A stretch of DNA of 64,000 bases from Pseudoflavonifractor capillosus (GCF_016899775.1 NZ_JACJJE010000006.1:1-64000), one strand, 5' to 3'. Positions 48,903-58,231 are shown, counted from the first letter of the stretch. Notes: generated by a model from the sequence alone, not told the origin. Program-made: numbers and translations.

Positions 48903-49895
48903 CTATACATAGCCGTACATGCCCCGCACGGATACCTCTCCGGCGGACAGGGCGGCCCGGCGGCCGTCGGGGTACTCCACCACCAGGCGGAAGTCGTCGT
49001 CGATGGCCACGGCGAAGGCCTCCTCCCGGGAGGCGGGGGTGATGAGCTGAACCTGCTTTCCCACCGTGAGGCAGTCGGCACGGTACCGCTCCAGGTAGTC
49101 CTGCTTGTTCTGGGGGAACTGGGCGTACATCCGGTCCAGGGCCCGGATGATCTCCACCGCCAGCTGGGCCCGGCGGACGGGACGGCCCAGCTCCTGGGCC
49201 AGGGAGGTGGCGATGGGCCGCACCTCGCTGTCAAAGTCCTCGGGGGTGTGGTTTACGTTGATCCCAATGCCGGTGATTAAGTAGTCCAGGTTGTTGCTCT
49301 CGCTCTCCAGGCCCAGCTCGGTGAGGATGCCGCACAGTTTTTTGCCGTTCAGCACCAGGTCGTTGGTCCACTTGATCTGAGGGCGGACGCCGCAGGCGGC
49401 CTCAATGCCGTCGCACACCGCCACCGCCACCCAGGCGGTGATGTCGGCCACCTGGCTGGGGTCCAGCCTGGGGCGGAGCAGGGCGGTGAGGTAGAGCCCC
49501 TTCCCCTTGGGGGACTGGAAGGAGCGGCCCCGGCGGCCCCGGCCTCCGGTCTGCTCCTCGCTGACGATGACCAGGCCGTCGGGGGCCCCGGCCATGGCCT
49601 GGCGCTTGGCCTCGGTGTTGGTGGAGTCGATGGTCTCCAGGCACAGGAGGCTCCCACCCACCCGGCAGCCGGCCAGCGGGCCGGAGAGCTCCCCTTCCCG
49701 CACCCGGTCCGGGGCGTTCTCCAGGCGGTAGCCCCGGTTGGGGGCGGATTGGATCACATAGCCCTCCTGGCGCAGGGCCTCAATGGCCTTCCACACGGCG
49801 GCCCGGCTGATCCCCAGGGCGCGGCTCATGGCCTCCCCCGACACATAGCGGTCCCCCTGCTCCAGCAGCAGGGACAGTACCTTCTCCCGGCTCAT
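48903..49895 (-). CDS. birA: Bifunctional biotin ligase/repressor BirA
   Basis: 330 aa. An N-terminal helix-turn-helix (Y-V-S-G-E-A-M-S-R-A-L-G-I-S-R-A-A-V-W-K) shows that this is the group II regulatory form. The ligase part has G-G-R-G-R-R-G-R (biotinoyl-AMP loop), K-W-T-N-D-L and G-I-G-I-N-V-N-H. It biotinylates carboxylase carriers and represses biotin genes; none of its targets is in the window. Confidence 0.95.
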   Translation of the reverse strand: MSREKVLSLLLEQGDRYVSGEAMSRALGISRAAVWKAIEALRQEGYVIQSAPNRGYRLENAPDRVREGELSGPLAGCRVGGSLLCLETIDSTNTEAKRQAMAGAPDGLVIVSEEQTGGRGRRGRSFQSPKGKGLYLTALLRPRLDPSQVADITAWVAVAVCDGIEAACGVRPQIKWTNDLVLNGKKLCGILTELGLESESNNLDYLITGIGINVNHTPEDFDSEVRPIATSLAQELGRPVRRAQLAVEIIRALDRMYAQFPQNKQDYLERYRADCLTVGKQVQLITPASREEAFAVAIDDDFRLVVEYPDGRRAALSAGEVSVRGMYGYV

Positions 49896-49932
49896 GGTGT
49901 TGTCCTCCTGGTTTGGTAAGTCTCTTTTGGAT

Positions 49933-49962
49933 ATTATAAAAGAAAAAGGGGAACCCCGTCAA
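49933..49962 (-). promoter_or_regulatory. Promoter of birA
   Basis: Minus strand TTGACG (49957-49962) and TATAAT (49933-49938), 18-bp spacer. Confidence 0.68.
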
Positions 49963-49987
49963 CCGGAGGAGGGCTGGGAACTTTCGG

Positions 49988-50017
49988 TTGCAATCCGCCG
50001 GAGGGGTACGGTATAAT
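49988..50017 (+). promoter_or_regulatory. Promoter of the VOC-acyltransferase pair
   Basis: TTGCAA (49988-49993) and TATAAT (50012-50017), 18-bp spacer, divergent from the birA promoter. Confidence 0.7.
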
Positions 50018-50087
50018 AAAAGCGGCCCGGATTTCGGGCCCGGGGGCGGAAAATACGCCTCCACCCCATCAAAAGGAGAACGGAACC

Positions 50088-50456
50088 ATGATTCAATTCA
50101 ACCATTTTAATTTTAATGTCCTGGACCTGGACAAGAGCCTGGCCTTCTACAAGGAGGCCCTGGGCCTGGAGCCGGTGCGGGTGAAGGACGCCGCCGACGG
50201 CTCCTTCCAACTGGTCTACCTGGGGGACGGCCGCACCGGCTTCCAGCTGGAGCTCACCTGGCTGCGGGACCGCACCGAGCCCTATAACCTGGGGGAGTGT
50301 GAATTCCATCTGGCCTTCGTGACGGATCAGTACCAGGAATTCTATGAGAAGCACAAGGCCATGGGCTGCATCTGCTTCGAGAATCCGGCCATGGGTATCT
50401 ACTTCATCAGCGACCCCGACGGCTACTGGATCGAGATCGTCCCGGAGAAGGACTGA
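50088..50456 (+). CDS. VOC family protein (glyoxalase I-like)
   Basis: 122 aa with two beta-alpha-beta-beta-beta units. Possible metal ligands are the His in N-H-F-N-F-N-V, Glu in F-Q-L-E-L, the His in E-F-H-L-A-F and the Glu in W-I-E-I-V, the lactoylglutathione-lyase pattern. Activity on methylglyoxal is plausible but other VOC substrates are possible. Its stop overlaps the next start (TGATG). Confidence 0.88.
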   Translation: MIQFNHFNFNVLDLDKSLAFYKEALGLEPVRVKDAADGSFQLVYLGDGRTGFQLELTWLRDRTEPYNLGECEFHLAFVTDQYQEFYEKHKAMGCICFENPAMGIYFISDPDGYWIEIVPEKD

Positions 50457-51505
50457 TGGCGGGGGAACGAAACAGCGGCTGGCCCGGATTTTTCCGGGTC
50501 TTTGCCGTATTTGCGGCCCTGATGCTCCTGCTGGCCCAGAGCGGCCAGGAGCTGGTGCCCATCTCCAGCGGAGATTGGCAGGTGCTGTCCATCTATGAGG
50601 GGCTCACCCGCTGGTCGGTCCCCGCCCTGTTCATGGTGTGGGGGATGTACGCCCTGGAGGGGGGAAATAAATCCGCCCTGGGCGGAACTCTGCTGACCCT
50701 GGCCCTCCCCGCCTTCTGCATGCTGGTGTTCTGGGGGGCTCTGTACGCTGTGGTGTCCCATCTGCTGGGGGGCGGGGCCCTCACCTTGGGGGGCGTCTGG
50801 TCTGCCCTGGTGTCAGCGGCCCAGGGGAACACCTATTTCCACCTGTGGATTCTATATCCCCTCATCGGCCTGTACCTGGTCCACCCCCTGCTCCAGCGGT
50901 TCGCCTCGTCGGCCAGCCGGGGGGAGATTTTGTACATCCTGGGCCTGGCCTTCCTCTTTGCCGGCGTGCTGCCCCTGTGGGCCGCCTTCCACCCCAATCA
51001 GGTGCTCACCGTCCTGCTGGAGCGGTTCCAGGTCCACATGGTGCTGGGCTATATGGGCTACTACCTGGCCGGGTGGTATTTGAGGCACTTCACCATCGGC
51101 CGCATTCCGGAGTTTCTCATTTACATTCTGGGCATCCTGGGGATGGTCCTCACCCTGGCGGGGCCCAGCCACATCGGCGGAGGCCGGGAGCTGTGGTACA
51201 GCTACACCGCCCCGGGGGTGGCCCTGACGGCGGCCGCCCTGTGCACCCTGTTCCGCTATGTGCTGGGGGTGAGCGAGGAGCGCTCCCGCCGCCGGGCGGT
51301 GTACGCTCTGGGGGAGTGCGTCTTTGGGGTGTACCTGTTCCACCAGATCTGGGTCCTGGTGTTCCGGTGGTTCGGGGTGTCCCCTCTGGCCCTGGGGGCG
51401 GTGGCCTCAGTGCCGGTGTTCGCCCTGGTCTACTTCCTGCTCTCCCTCCCCTTCGCCTGGCTGTTCTCCCATATTCCGGGGGTTGGACGCTGGCTGGCGG
51501 ATTAA
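50456..51505 (+). CDS. Acyltransferase family 3 membrane protein
   Basis: 349 aa with about 10 hydrophobic helices. F-H-L-W-I-L-Y-P-L-I-G-L-Y-L-V-H-P-L-L is the conserved core of the acyltransferase 3 (OafA/WecH-like) family; the early R-W-S-V-P-A-L-F-M-V-W-G fits the first motif. Such proteins O-acylate surface glycans or lipids. Its polymer is unknown. Coupled to the VOC gene by start/stop overlap. Confidence 0.85.
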   Translation: MAGERNSGWPGFFRVFAVFAALMLLLAQSGQELVPISSGDWQVLSIYEGLTRWSVPALFMVWGMYALEGGNKSALGGTLLTLALPAFCMLVFWGALYAVVSHLLGGGALTLGGVWSALVSAAQGNTYFHLWILYPLIGLYLVHPLLQRFASSASRGEILYILGLAFLFAGVLPLWAAFHPNQVLTVLLERFQVHMVLGYMGYYLAGWYLRHFTIGRIPEFLIYILGILGMVLTLAGPSHIGGGRELWYSYTAPGVALTAAALCTLFRYVLGVSEERSRRRAVYALGECVFGVYLFHQIWVLVFRWFGVSPLALGAVASVPVFALVYFLLSLPFAWLFSHIPGVGRWLAD

Positions 51506-51616
51506 AAATGCTGGAATGGGGCCGCCGCAATCTGTAATTGCGGGATTTCCGTCTCAAGCTGCTGGCGGAAAATATTCCCGCCGGTTACAATGGAGTCAGA
51601 GAGGGAGGTGGAGTCC

Positions 51617-52105
51617 ATGACATTGGGAGAAAAGCTCCAGCGTCTGCGGAAGGCCCGGGGCATGTCCCAGGAGGAGCTGGCCGCCCAGATGGGGGTCTCC
51701 CGGCAGGCGGTCTCCCACTGGGAGCTGAACATCGCCCTGCCGGATACGGAAAATGTGGTGCGGCTGAGCGAACTGTTTGGGGTGACCACAGATTACCTGC
51801 TGAAACAGCAGGAGGCGGGAGAAAAACCGTCCCCGGAACTGGGGGCACCCGGGTCCAAAGGCAGATACGCCGCCCAGCAGCGGGGCGGCGGCATTTTGAT
51901 GGCTCTCTCCCTGCTTGGCCTGCTGGTTATGGGGATTTTAAGCTCCATCCAGCCCACCGTCAGTTATTACCCCGACGGGAGTGTGGCTGCGGACGGCCTG
52001 ATTGCCTGGGTGCGCGCCCACGATTTGATGTGGCTGTTTGGCCTGTGCCTCCTGGGGGCGCTTGTGAACGTGTACCTGCTTGTGAAACCCAGGCGTAAAT
52101 CGTAG
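51617..52105 (+). CDS. XRE-family regulator with two membrane helices
   Basis: 162 aa. Residues 1-60 form a Cro/CI helix-turn-helix (L-R-K-A-R-G-M-S-Q-E-E-L-A-A-Q-M-G-V-S-R-Q-A-V-S-H-W-E). Two helices (about 93-112 and 138-158) with a short outer loop follow, so it is a membrane-bound regulator. Target unknown. GGGAGGTG supports ATG 51617. Confidence 0.85.
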   Translation: MTLGEKLQRLRKARGMSQEELAAQMGVSRQAVSHWELNIALPDTENVVRLSELFGVTTDYLLKQQEAGEKPSPELGAPGSKGRYAAQQRGGGILMALSLLGLLVMGILSSIQPTVSYYPDGSVAADGLIAWVRAHDLMWLFGLCLLGALVNVYLLVKPRRKS

Positions 52106-52129
52106 ATTTGTGAGCGGCGAAGAAGCAAA

Positions 52130-52168
52130 CCCGGCGCTATGGATCATTCCACAGCGCCGGGCTTTTTC
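52130..52168 (+). terminator. Terminator after the XRE membrane regulator
   Basis: CCCGGCGCT / AGCGCCGGG stem followed by CTTTTTC; also lies between convergent genes. Confidence 0.8.
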
Positions 52169-52174
52169 TCTCTG

Positions 52175-54859
52175 TCAGGTCTCCGCCTCCCGCAGGCGCT
52201 CCACGATGGTGTGCCGGGCCACCGACCGGTACACCCCCAGGGGCACCAGGATGCCCAGAAGGGCAAATATTGGGATCACAACCAGGAAGGGAACCAGGGT
52301 CAGGCGGTAGGTGAAGAACCAGAACAGGTTCCCCACCGCTGTGAAGGCCGCCGGCCCCAGAATCAGAGTCAGCGCCAGAGAGATGGCCGCCGCCCCCAGG
52401 GCGTAGAACAGCCCCTCATACACCAGCATGGTCTTCAGCTGTTTTCCCGTCATGCCGATGGACTGGAGGACGGCCAGCTCCCGCTTCCGGGCCAGAATGC
52501 CAGTGAGGATGGCGTTGAAGAAGTTCAGTACCCCCACCAGCCCCACGATGAAGCTCAGGGCCCCGCCCAGCAGCAGGAACATGGAGCGCATGCTCTCAAA
52601 CTCCCCGGCGTAGAGGGCCTTACTCTCGTAGTCCAGCTCCGGATTTACGTTCTCCGTGTAGTTCTGCAAAAATTCCTCCATGGGGTCATTGGCCTCGTCG
52701 GTGGTGTCAAAGGCGTAGTACATCACCGAGCTGGTCCCGGTGTCCTCCACGAAGGTCTGGGCATTCAGAATGAACTCGTCGCTGCCGTAGTACCGGTAGC
52801 TGAGGGCGGAGGGTACCGTCACCAGGGCGGCCACCTGATACGCCGCGTCCCGGTACTTGACCGGCTGCGCCACCCAGTTGGCCTCGGCGGGTACATCCTC
52901 CACATCGGAGTAGGCGATGCCGGTGTCCGGGTCCACATATTCCCACTCCTCCACGTACCGGATGGTGACCGTATCCCCCAGGCGGGCCCAGTGGGAGTCC
53001 ATGTCCGCTCTGCCGTAGTCGTCCTCGGCGTACACGGCGGCCACATACTTTCCGCCCTCCTCATAGAGCTTGGACAGGTCCCCCTCCAGCACCGTCAGGT
53101 GGTCCAGGGCAAAGGGGCTCATGCCGGAGAGCTGGACGTTTGCGGCCAGGTCTCCCGCCTCGTTCCGGCCGGTCAGGCGGATTGCGTTGTCCAGCTGTTC
53201 CGGGGTGTAGAAGCGCTGGTTCATCTGCCGGAAGTAGTCCTCAGTGATGTACTCCAGGGCGGAGGAGGTCTGCCCGTACACCACGCCCCCGTCTGTAATG
53301 CCCTCCTGGGCGCCGATATCATCCATGGCGGACTGGGGCACGGCCATATCGGGGGTGAAGTCCAGGACGCTGTTTTGGAACTTCCCGGCGTTGGCCACGA
53401 TGAAGTCGCTGGCGGTGAAGTTGGACACATACTTGTCCATGTCAAAGCCATTGGTAAAGTTCACCGTCACCGTCAGCAGTACCACCGCCAGGGACAGAGA
53501 GGTAATTGTGACGGCGGTCTTGCCCCGGCTGCGGCCCAGGTTGGCCCAGGCCATGGCCAGCAGGGAGGACCCGCCCGCCCCCTTATGGGCAAGGCGCTTC
53601 CCGGAGGGGCGGCGGGATTTTCTTCCGGCCCCCTCAGTGTACCGCACCGCCTCGATGGGGGAGACCTTGGCGGCCATCCGGCCCGGCCTGCGGCAGGACA
53701 GGAGCACCGTGAACAGGGCGAACAGGGCGGAGCCCAAAAAGAGCACGGGACTCACCGACACCACGTCGGACACTCCGTCCAGCCGGGCGATGATGACCGG
53801 GGTGAGCTGCCCGCCGATGAGCCAGCCGGCCAGGAGCCCCAGGGGGATGCCCAGGGCGGAGAGGGCCAGGGCCTGGTACCGGATGATCCGCCGGAGCTGA
53901 CGTCCTGTGGTGCCGATGGTTTTCAGCAGGCCGTAAAACCGGATGTCCCCGGCCACCGAGATCTGGAACACATTATAGATGATCAAATAGCCGGTGAGGA
54001 GGATGAGCAGGAGCATCCCCGCGATGACCGTAGCCGTGGCCGGGTCCATGCTGTCGGACAGCTGGGCCCCGGTGTAGCCCCAGTTGATTCCGGTGTCAAT
54101 GTAGTTCTCTCCCGGCGTCTCGCTCTGATAGCCGTGGTCGGCCAGGATCTGATTCAAATCCTGTTCAATGTGCCGGGAGCCGCTTTTCAGCATCACGTCC
54201 AGGTTCCAGGTGCCCGTCATGCCGTCGGTGGGGTTGTTGGGGTCCACTCCCACCTCGTCCAGGATGGTGTCCACCCGGCTCTCCGGAATGAGCATGTGGC
54301 TGGCCTGGACGGCCCCGTCCCGATCCCACCAGCCGCACAGGGTAAAGGTCTGGGTGGTTTCATGGCCGTCCACGTTGAAGGTGAGGGTGAACTGGGCCCC
54401 CAGCTCCGGCTCAATGCCCAGCAGCTCCAGCACTCGGGTGTCGGTGGCCGCCTGGTCGGTGCCCTCCTGGGGCAGGGAACCCTCCACCGGATCGCAGAAG
54501 GACCAGTGGGCGTAGTTTGCGTCGGACCAGCCCACCTCCACATGGGTCTTGTTGAAGGGCACCTCTGTGGGTATGCCCAGGAAGCGCCGCACCCCCCACT
54601 GGCCGATGAGGGGATCATCCTTCAATTCGCTGCACTGCTCCTCCGTCAGGTACTTGAACCCGCCGTGAGAGAAGCCCCCCACCTGGCGGAAGTTGGACTG
54701 CTGGATGCCCTCGTTGATGGACAGGGCGATGGTAAAGAGGGAGGTGAACAGCACCGCCGTCAGGGCGATGGCCAGCACCGCAATGAGGTTTCGGGTCCGG
54801 TTGGCCGCTAAGCTCTTCCAGGCCAGGCGGCGGACACACTTGCCGTTGGATACCTTCAT
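52175..54859 (-). CDS. FtsX-like ABC transporter permease
   Basis: 894 aa. One N-terminal helix (about 20-42), a large extracytoplasmic domain, three helices near 265-390, a second extracytoplasmic domain after another helix (about 450-470), and three helices at the C-terminus (about 750-880): the duplicated FtsX layout of MacB/LolCDE-type exporters. The ATPase partner lies 13 nt upstream. GAGGGGG is 8 nt from ATG 54859 and touches the GTG at 54868, so the ATG is preferred. Such pairs export antimicrobial peptides or extract lipoproteins. Confidence 0.9.
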   Translation of the reverse strand: MKVSNGKCVRRLAWKSLAANRTRNLIAVLAIALTAVLFTSLFTIALSINEGIQQSNFRQVGGFSHGGFKYLTEEQCSELKDDPLIGQWGVRRFLGIPTEVPFNKTHVEVGWSDANYAHWSFCDPVEGSLPQEGTDQAATDTRVLELLGIEPELGAQFTLTFNVDGHETTQTFTLCGWWDRDGAVQASHMLIPESRVDTILDEVGVDPNNPTDGMTGTWNLDVMLKSGSRHIEQDLNQILADHGYQSETPGENYIDTGINWGYTGAQLSDSMDPATATVIAGMLLLILLTGYLIIYNVFQISVAGDIRFYGLLKTIGTTGRQLRRIIRYQALALSALGIPLGLLAGWLIGGQLTPVIIARLDGVSDVVSVSPVLFLGSALFALFTVLLSCRRPGRMAAKVSPIEAVRYTEGAGRKSRRPSGKRLAHKGAGGSSLLAMAWANLGRSRGKTAVTITSLSLAVVLLTVTVNFTNGFDMDKYVSNFTASDFIVANAGKFQNSVLDFTPDMAVPQSAMDDIGAQEGITDGGVVYGQTSSALEYITEDYFRQMNQRFYTPEQLDNAIRLTGRNEAGDLAANVQLSGMSPFALDHLTVLEGDLSKLYEEGGKYVAAVYAEDDYGRADMDSHWARLGDTVTIRYVEEWEYVDPDTGIAYSDVEDVPAEANWVAQPVKYRDAAYQVAALVTVPSALSYRYYGSDEFILNAQTFVEDTGTSSVMYYAFDTTDEANDPMEEFLQNYTENVNPELDYESKALYAGEFESMRSMFLLLGGALSFIVGLVGVLNFFNAILTGILARKRELAVLQSIGMTGKQLKTMLVYEGLFYALGAAAISLALTLILGPAAFTAVGNLFWFFTYRLTLVPFLVVIPIFALLGILVPLGVYRSVARHTIVERLREAET

Positions 54860-54872
54860 GGCGCGCACCCCC

Positions 54873-55541
54873 TCACCGTGTGACGATCCTGCCGTCCTCG
54901 ATGCGGACGATGCGGTCAGCGAGCTGGGCGATCTCCTCGTTGTGGGTGATCATCACCATGGTCTGGGCAAATTTCTGTCCGGTGGTCTTCATCAGGGAGA
55001 GGACGTCCTGGCTGGTCCGGGAGTCCAGGTTGCCCGTGGGCTCGTCGGCCAGGAGGATGGCGGGCTTAGTGGCCAGGGCCCGGGCGATGGCCACCCGCTG
55101 CTGCTGCCCGCCGGAGAGCTGGTTGGGCAAGCGGTCCAGTTTCTGCTCCAGCCCCAGGGCCTCGATCACCTGGTTCACATACGCCTCGTCCACCCGGCCC
55201 CCGTCCAGCTGGATGGGCAGGATGATGTTGTCATAGACGCTGAGCACTGGGACCAGGTTGTAGGACTGGAACACAAAGCCGATCTTCCGCCGGCGGAAGA
55301 TGGTCAGCTCCTCGTCCTTCAGGGCGAAGATGTCCCGGCCCTCCACCAGGACAGAGCCGTCGGTGGGCCGGTCCAGGCCGCCCAGCATGTGGAGCAGGGT
55401 GGACTTGCCCGAGCCCGAGGTGCCCACAATGGCCACGAACTCCCCGTTCTCCACCGTCAGATCGACTCCGTCCAGGGCCTTCACCTGGGTGTCGCCGGAG
55501 CCGTAGTATTTTTTCAGATCCTTGGTTTCCAAAACCGTCAT
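54873..55541 (-). CDS. ABC transporter ATP-binding protein (MacB/LolD type)
   Basis: 222 aa. Walker A G40-T-S-G-S-G-K-S-T48, Q-loop F-V-F-Q-S-Y-N-L, signature L-S-G-G-Q-Q-Q-R, Walker B I-L-L-A-D-E-P-T-G-N-L-D and H-loop T-H-N all present. AAAGGAG supports ATG 55541; the frame extends upstream without support. Divergent from an XRE zinc-ribbon regulator. Confidence 0.95.
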   Translation of the reverse strand: MTVLETKDLKKYYGSGDTQVKALDGVDLTVENGEFVAIVGTSGSGKSTLLHMLGGLDRPTDGSVLVEGRDIFALKDEELTIFRRRKIGFVFQSYNLVPVLSVYDNIILPIQLDGGRVDEAYVNQVIEALGLEQKLDRLPNQLSGGQQQRVAIARALATKPAILLADEPTGNLDSRTSQDVLSLMKTTGQKFAQTMVMITHNEEIAQLADRIVRIEDGRIVTR

Positions 55542-55643
55542 GGGGATGCACTCCTTTCTGATACCCCCATTGTACCCAAACAATCTTTCCAGAGTCTTTC
55601 CAAAATCGAACAGAGTGGTAAGAATTCCGCAACCGCCCGTTGC

Positions 55644-55672
55644 TTGTGCATCCGGAGGCGGTCTGCTATACT
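55644..55672 (+). promoter_or_regulatory. Promoter of the XRE zinc-ribbon regulator
   Basis: TTGTGC (55644-55649) and TATACT (55667-55672), 17-bp spacer, TG extension; starts only about 15 nt before the ribosome binding site. Confidence 0.62.
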
Positions 55673-55693
55673 GGGCAAAAAGGAGGCGATTGA

Positions 55694-56182
55694 ATGGAGA
55701 CAAGGGATGCGCTGTTGGAGCTGCGCCGGGACCTGGGGCTGTCCCAGGAGGAGTTTGCCCAAAAGCTCTGTGTCACCCGGCAGGCGGTCTCCCGCTGGGA
55801 GACCGGCGAGACCGTCCCCAGCACCGACACCCTGAAGGAGATCGCAAAGGTATTCCAGGTGTCGGTGGACCGGCTGCTGGGGTACCCCGCCGGATATTGT
55901 CAAAGCTGCGGCATGGCCCTGACCCGGGACGAGGAGCGGGGGACTGAGGCGGACGGCAGCCGGTCGGAGACGTACTGCGTATACTGCTATCAGCAGGGGC
56001 GGTTCCTTCAGGACGTGACCATGGAGGAGATGGCGGAGCACAATCTGCAGTTTTTAGCGGAGTGGAACCGGGCCAACGGACTGGACCTGGATGAGGCGGA
56101 GGCCCGGGCGGGACTGCTGGCCTTTCTCCCCACCCTGAAGCGCTGGCGCAGGGGAGAGACAGAGCGGGCGTCAGAGCCGTAA
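55694..56182 (+). CDS. XRE-family regulator with C-terminal zinc ribbon
   Basis: 162 aa. Residues 8-62 are a helix-turn-helix (L-G-L-S-Q-E-E-F-A-Q-K-L-C-V-T-R-Q-A-V-S-R-W-E). The rest has C-Q-S-C-G-M-A-L and Y-C-V-Y-C-Y, two CxxC pairs as in zinc_ribbon_2 domains. It is transcribed away from the ABC exporter and may regulate it. AAGGAGG precedes ATG 55694. Confidence 0.88.
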   Translation: METRDALLELRRDLGLSQEEFAQKLCVTRQAVSRWETGETVPSTDTLKEIAKVFQVSVDRLLGYPAGYCQSCGMALTRDEERGTEADGSRSETYCVYCYQQGRFLQDVTMEEMAEHNLQFLAEWNRANGLDLDEAEARAGLLAFLPTLKRWRRGETERASEP

Positions 56183-56195
56183 TGTCTCGCAGAAC

Positions 56196-56235
56196 AAAAA
56201 AACGGGGCGGCCGGTTGGCCGCCCCGCGGTTTTTG
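56196..56235. terminator. Bidirectional terminator, XRE/hpf
   Basis: CGGGGCGGCC / GGCCGCCCCG stem with GGTT loop, T5 on the plus side and A7 giving T7 on the minus side. Confidence 0.9.
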
Positions 56236-56241
56236 GAACAA

Positions 56242-56793
56242 TCAGGTTGCATCCTCAATGATGCCGTAGTCCCCGTCATTGCGGCGGTAGACCACCGCGA
56301 AGGCCCCGCCGGCGTCCTCGTTCTTGAAAGCGAAGAAGCTGTGGCCCAGCAGATTCATCTGCAGAATGGCCTCGTCCTGGGTCATGGGCTTGATGGGGAA
56401 GGTCTTGGTCCGGACCACATGGTACTCCCCCTCCTCCGGCTCGTCGGGGACAAAGGAGGAGATCTCCGTGGAGGCGTCTACCGAGCGCTCAAAGGCGCCG
56501 GTGCGCAGCCGCTTCTCCAGACGGGTCTTGTTCTTGCGGATCTGCCGCTCCAGGGAGGCCACGGCGGCGTCGATGGAGGCGTGCATATCAGAGGTGCTCT
56601 CCGACACACGGAAGATGGTGCCGCTGGACCGGATGGTGACCTCCACCCGGTTGCGGTCCTTCTCCACGCTGAACGTCAGTGAGGCGGTGGCATCCTCCTT
56701 AAAGAAACGGTCTAACTTGCCCACTTTCTTTTCCGCGTAGTTGTGGATGTAGTTGGGCACGTTCACCTTTTTGTCTGTAAACACAAACTTCAT
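56242..56793 (-). CDS. hpf: Long-form ribosome hibernation promoting factor
   Basis: 183 aa. The N-terminal S30AE domain (about 1-100) binds the ribosome, and the C-terminal domain (E-Y-H-V-V-R-T-K-T-F, M-T-Q-D-E-A-I-L-Q-M-N-L-L-G-H-S-F-F-A-F) is the dimerisation part that forms 100S ribosomes. Long HPF is the Firmicutes type. The 5' leader has several GGAGG/CCTCC stems. Confidence 0.95.
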   Translation of the reverse strand: MKFVFTDKKVNVPNYIHNYAEKKVGKLDRFFKEDATASLTFSVEKDRNRVEVTIRSSGTIFRVSESTSDMHASIDAAVASLERQIRKNKTRLEKRLRTGAFERSVDASTEISSFVPDEPEEGEYHVVRTKTFPIKPMTQDEAILQMNLLGHSFFAFKNEDAGGAFAVVYRRNDGDYGIIEDAT

Positions 56794-56879
56794 ACTTGTC
56801 CGCTCCTTTCACCCCCGAGGGGGCTTGAGTGGGAGGGAAACTCCTCCGGTGAAGGAGGGTTCTCCCCTCCGATGGTTTT

Positions 56880-56885
56880 ATTATA
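56880..56885 (-). promoter_or_regulatory. -10 element of the hpf promoter
   Basis: Minus-strand TATAAT with TG extension; the -35 17 bp away (GTGGAA) is weak. Confidence 0.45.
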
Positions 56886-56960
56886 CCACAGGAGCGAAAA
56901 ATTTCCACTGTTTTTTGTGAAAGTTTTATGAAGGGGCAAAACGGCAGGCTTGGAAACTGC

Positions 56961-58127
56961 TTACAGCCGTCCGTGGACCACCTTTCCGTCCATCACCACC
57001 AGCCGCATCCGGCTGAGCCAGTTGAGGGGATGGGCGCTGGTGACGGTCACATCCGCATCCTTTCCCGGGGCCAGGGAGCCCACCCGGTCGGCCACCCCCG
57101 CCAGCTCGGCGGCCCGGATGGTGACGCAGGCCAGGGCGCTCTCCGGGTCCATGCCCCCCCGGATGGCCATGGCGGCGCACAGGGGCAGATATTGGATGGG
57201 GGTCTCCGGGTGGTCGGTGCAGATGGCCACCTTTACCCCGAAGCGCTGGAGGATGGCGGGAGTCTCCAGGGACTGGTGCATCAGCTCCGGCTTGGAGCGG
57301 TCGGTGAGGCAGGGTCCGGTGATGACCCCCGCCCCCTCCTGGGCCAGCAGGTCGGGAATTAGGTGGCCTTCGGTGCCGTGGACCAGCACGTACTTCAGGC
57401 CGAACTCCTTGCAGATGCGGATGCCGGTGGCCATGTCGTCCGCCCGGTGGGCGTGGATGTGGACCGGCAGTTCCCCCCGGATCACCGGCAGAAGGGCCTC
57501 CAGCTTGGCGTCGTAGTCGGGCTTGTCCTCCTCTTCGTCCTGAGCCGCCCGCTCCAGCTTCTCCCGGTACTCCACCGCCTTGGCCAGGTTCTCCCGGATG
57601 ATGGCGGCGGTGGCCATGCGGGTGGTGGGGGTCTCATGCCGCTCGTGATAGGTGAGCTTGGGGTTCTCCCCCAGGGCCAGCTTCATGGCCGCCGGGGCCT
57701 TGAGCACCATGGCGTCCACCCAGCGGCCGTTGGTTTTCAGGGCGGCGAACTGGCCGCTGATGGGGTTGGCGCTCCCCGGACCGGTGAGGACGGTGGTCAC
57801 CCCCGCCTCCCGGGCCTCCTGAAAGCCCCGGTCCATGGGGTTGACGGCATCCACCGCCCGCAGGTGGGGGGTGCAGGGGTCGGTGGCCTCGTTGCCGTCG
57901 TCCCCCTCGATGCCGGTGGAGTCCCCGAACATCCCCAGGTGGCAGTGGGCGTCCACAAAGCCGGGCTGGATGTGCCCGCCCTGAGCGTCAAAGACCTCCC
58001 CCTCCCAGCTCTTGGGACACTCCTCCATGGGGCCGGTCCCGGCGATCTTGTCCCCCCGGATGTCCACGTAGCCCCCGGGGATGGTGAGGCCTTCCATGGT
58101 GTGGACGGTGCCGTTGATAATCAGCAT
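56961..58127 (-). CDS. Amidohydrolase family protein
   Basis: 388 aa. The metal-binding motifs D-A-H-C-H-L-G, H-I-H-A-H-R, a V-L-V-H-G-T-E loop and C-T-D-H-P-E-T-P are those of the amidohydrolase superfamily with an imidazolonepropionase/dihydroorotase-like fold; the start I-I-N-G-T-V-H-T-M and end G-S-L-A-P-G-K-D-A-D-V are usual. The substrate cannot be told. It is a single gene with its own promoter. Confidence 0.88.
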   Translation of the reverse strand: MLIINGTVHTMEGLTIPGGYVDIRGDKIAGTGPMEECPKSWEGEVFDAQGGHIQPGFVDAHCHLGMFGDSTGIEGDDGNEATDPCTPHLRAVDAVNPMDRGFQEAREAGVTTVLTGPGSANPISGQFAALKTNGRWVDAMVLKAPAAMKLALGENPKLTYHERHETPTTRMATAAIIRENLAKAVEYREKLERAAQDEEEDKPDYDAKLEALLPVIRGELPVHIHAHRADDMATGIRICKEFGLKYVLVHGTEGHLIPDLLAQEGAGVITGPCLTDRSKPELMHQSLETPAILQRFGVKVAICTDHPETPIQYLPLCAAMAIRGGMDPESALACVTIRAAELAGVADRVGSLAPGKDADVTVTSAHPLNWLSRMRLVVMDGKVVHGRL

Positions 58128-58188
58128 AGCGTGTTCCTTTCCCGGAAGGCGGCGGACATTCGACAGGCCTCCCGTTGACGAGTTTGGA

Positions 58189-58218
58189 ATTTTATGGTAT
58201 TCTTTCTGGGCAGCTCAA
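58189..58218 (-). promoter_or_regulatory. Promoter of the amidohydrolase gene
   Basis: Minus strand TTGAGC (58213-58218) and TAAAAT (58189-58194), 18-bp spacer. Confidence 0.55.
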
Positions 58219-58231
58219 CCAATACGCATGG

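Noticed and set aside
52139-54811. Plus-strand frame of about 890 codons opposite the ABC permease
   Set aside because: Low-complexity Gly/His/Val/Gln translation without a ribosome binding site; a shadow of the FtsX-like gene.
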